Source: Amycolatopsis thailandensis (GTDB taxonomy: Bacteria > Actinomycetota > Actinomycetes > Mycobacteriales > Pseudonocardiaceae). Taken from it: 58,018 bases of DNA. Made by a program: the position numbers and the translations under genes. Location: NCBI RefSeq assembly GCF_002234405.1, contig NZ_NMQT01000097.1, positions 1-58,018 of the forward strand, given 5' to 3'. Position 1 is the stretch's first letter; every line of letters starts with the position of its first letter. The notes under the pieces are model-generated. The model did no database searches, was not told the origin of the DNA, and saw only the letters and a program-made list of their open reading frames with translations. Below, one piece after another: positions 56,878 through 58,018 of this stretch.

Positions 56878-56889
56878 GTCTGTGTCGTT

Positions 56890-57063
56890 TCAGTTCACCG
56901 GCGGTTTGGTGCCGTTCGGCTCCCAGTTGCCGTCCGGGCGGACACCACCGGGACGGGGCGGGACCGGCGCCGTGATCGGGCCCGGCTTCGGGGTCGTCTC
57001 TTCGAGGTCTTCGGTGGCCGTGGCCTCGTCGTCGACGGGTGCGGTGTTGGTCTCGGTCGTCAT
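56890..57063 (-). CDS. 57-residue Pro-rich small protein
   Basis: MTTETNTAPVDDEATATEDL starts an acidic half; the other half is Pro/Gly-rich (TTPKPGPITAPVPPRPGG) and ends NWEPNGTKPPVN. There is no Cys, no signal peptide and no membrane helix. GAGGGA lies 6 nt before the ATG and a strong hairpin follows the stop, so the gene is real in form. Its shape (acidic leader-like half, then a compact polar half) resembles some RiPP precursors, but no maturation enzyme is adjacent. Confidence 0.65.
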   Translation of the reverse strand: MTTETNTAPVDDEATATEDLEETTPKPGPITAPVPPRPGGVRPDGNWEPNGTKPPVN

Positions 57064-57178
57064 CGGGTTCCCTCATTTCCTCGACTGCTCCATAGGACGC
57101 AACGAGGCTGCCACCAGATACACGCAGAGCCAGCTTTTTCGCGGAAATTTCTTAATCTGTGGCAGGCGAGTGACCTGA

Positions 57179-57850
57179 TCAGCGCTTTTGCGACCAAATC
57201 GTGTCACTGAGTAATTGACGGCTCACGTCAGCGAGTTGTTCGGCCCAGCGCCGGTAGCCCTCGGGACCGGGGTGGAAACGGTCTTCGGCGAAGGTCGCGG
57301 GGTCCAGCATCGCGGCGGGCATCGGGACGTGGACGACCCCGGGCAGCGATGCCAACCGGGCGGCCGCCGCGTCGAGGGCGGCCGATCTCGCGCCGAGGAC
57401 GTCGCGCAGCGGACGCGGTAGCGCGGGGAACCGGCCCATCGGCGGCACGCCGGCCAGCACCACCGGGATCCGCCCGGCGCGACGTCGCACGGAGACGACC
57501 AGGTCGAGCAGGTCACGCCGGTAGCGCGTGGCCGAATGCAGTTCGATCGTGTCGTTGACGCCCAGCGCGATCACCACGAGGTCGGCCGGTCCGAGCAGCG
57601 GGAGCAGCTCCTCGCGCACGACACGGGCGTTGGCCCCGGTCTTGCCGACGGCCTGCCAGGCGACCGCGCCGCCGTCCCGCGCGAGTTCGTCGGCGAGCCG
57701 TCCGGTCAGCGCCTCGGCGTGTGTCGCCGCGCCGACACCGTCCACGGTGGACTCGCCCAGCACCGCGAGCCGCGCCGGGCGGCCGTCACACGCGACCAGG
57801 CCGCTGACCGGGCCCGCCGCGGCGGGCAGCCTTGGTGTCGTGCGGCGCAC
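57179..57850 (-). CDS. SGNH/GDSL-family hydrolase
   Basis: 223 residues. RLAVLGESTVDGVGA is block I with the nucleophile Ser (GES in place of GDS), GKTGAN is block II with Gly, GVNDTIEL is block III with Asn, and DRFHPGPEGY is block V with Asp and His. No signal peptide is clear, so it may be cytosolic. It probably hydrolyses an ester or acetyl group. The start is GTG 57850 at the usual distance from GESTVDG. Upstream, to the window end, the DNA is AT-rich and empty. Confidence 0.87.
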   Translation of the reverse strand: MRRTTPRLPAAAGPVSGLVACDGRPARLAVLGESTVDGVGAATHAEALTGRLADELARDGGAVAWQAVGKTGANARVVREELLPLLGPADLVVIALGVNDTIELHSATRYRRDLLDLVVSVRRRAGRIPVVLAGVPPMGRFPALPRPLRDVLGARSAALDAAAARLASLPGVVHVPMPAAMLDPATFAEDRFHPGPEGYRRWAEQLADVSRQLLSDTIWSQKR

Positions 57851-58018
57851 CCGGACGGCTTACGCGAGCAGGATCGGGACGAGCACCCTCGCCCCGCAGA
57901 TCCCCTGGCCACAATAATTCCGTGTTTCGTCAGACCTAAAATACGTCCTGTTTGAGTAGCTTGCTGATGTCTAATTGTGCGCAAATACACATAAAATATC
58001 TTAATACTTGCGTGTTAC

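Larger units (their letters stand above)
56561..56889. other. Gap holding the sigma promoter and two strong hairpins
   Basis: No gene is convincing. The gap contains the hairpins at 56715-56767 and 56837-56877, which separate the small-protein gene from the sigma operon, and TTTTTTGTCG near 56670. The sigma promoter must lie between about 56561 and 56714. Confidence 0.65.

Noticed and set aside
56890..57063. The 57-aa protein as a lasso-peptide precursor
   Set aside because: No B/C/E maturation genes nearby, and no conserved Thr at -2 with Gly at +1 that I can place with confidence.

Overview
The window is high-GC chromosomal DNA from an actinomycete. An MCE-family protein, WhiJ-type XRE/DUF397 proteins, PF04672 methyltransferases, MerR and PadR regulators, NarL-type two-component systems and a SapB-like lanthipeptide locus all point to a filamentous, antibiotic-producing lineage. 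Pseudonocardiaceae (Amycolatopsis-like) is my best inference. No species marker (rRNA or housekeeping gene) is present to prove it. All boundaries were read by eye from reading frames, ribosome-binding sites and motifs; no database search was run.

Layout. 1-2.4 kb: a truncated thiamine-diphosphate enzyme diverges from an iron-type alcohol dehydrogenase coupled to a hotdog thioesterase. 2.4-8.6 kb: a complete class III lanthipeptide locus on the minus strand, comprising the LanKC synthetase, a 47-residue precursor missing from a 60-aa ORF cutoff, a strong hairpin, and two ABC exporters. 9-12.4 kb: two small membrane proteins, an orphan MCE protein, and a MerR/SDR divergent pair with a clear MerR-type promoter. 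12.4-25.9 kb: secreted hydrolases and a protease, a NarL two-component system, a cold-shock protein, an alpha/beta hydrolase with its MerR regulator, a nucleobase permease facing a deaminase-like amidohydrolase, and a flavin monooxygenase with its PadR regulator.

26.4-29.7 kb: a possible remnant of an integrated element. It runs from a tRNA-Lys(UUU) gene to a partial copy of that gene, and it holds a membrane protein, a second NarL two-component system and an IS5-like transposase scrap, but no integrase. 29.7-44.7 kb: metabolic and envelope genes (PcaB-like lyase, repeat lipoprotein, beta-lactamase-fold protein, MpaB-like oxygenase, esterases, OhrR-like MarR, 2,4-dienoyl-CoA-reductase-like flavoprotein, prephenate dehydrogenase, TauD-like dioxygenase). 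45-48 kb: a WhiJ-like module (membrane protein, DUF397, XRE-DUF5753, SAM methyltransferase) whose two promoter regions carry five near-identical TCGAATATTCGA palindromes. 48.4-52.1 kb: a MerR protein fused to HEAT repeats, coupled to a second HEAT-repeat protein, and a FUSC-type transporter. 52.7-57 kb: a 30-bp tandem repeat, then a sigma factor / Ig-like protein / TPR-CHAT protease operon, and a 57-aa proline-rich small protein. An SGNH hydrolase closes the window.

Best candidates for under-described biology are the lanthipeptide (odd Gly/His linker and first-ring spacing), the DUF397/XRE/methyltransferase module with its palindrome array, the sigma-CHAT operon, the MerR-HEAT pair, and long perfect palindromes in convergent gaps, two of which share an outer stem and loop while the inner stem covaries.
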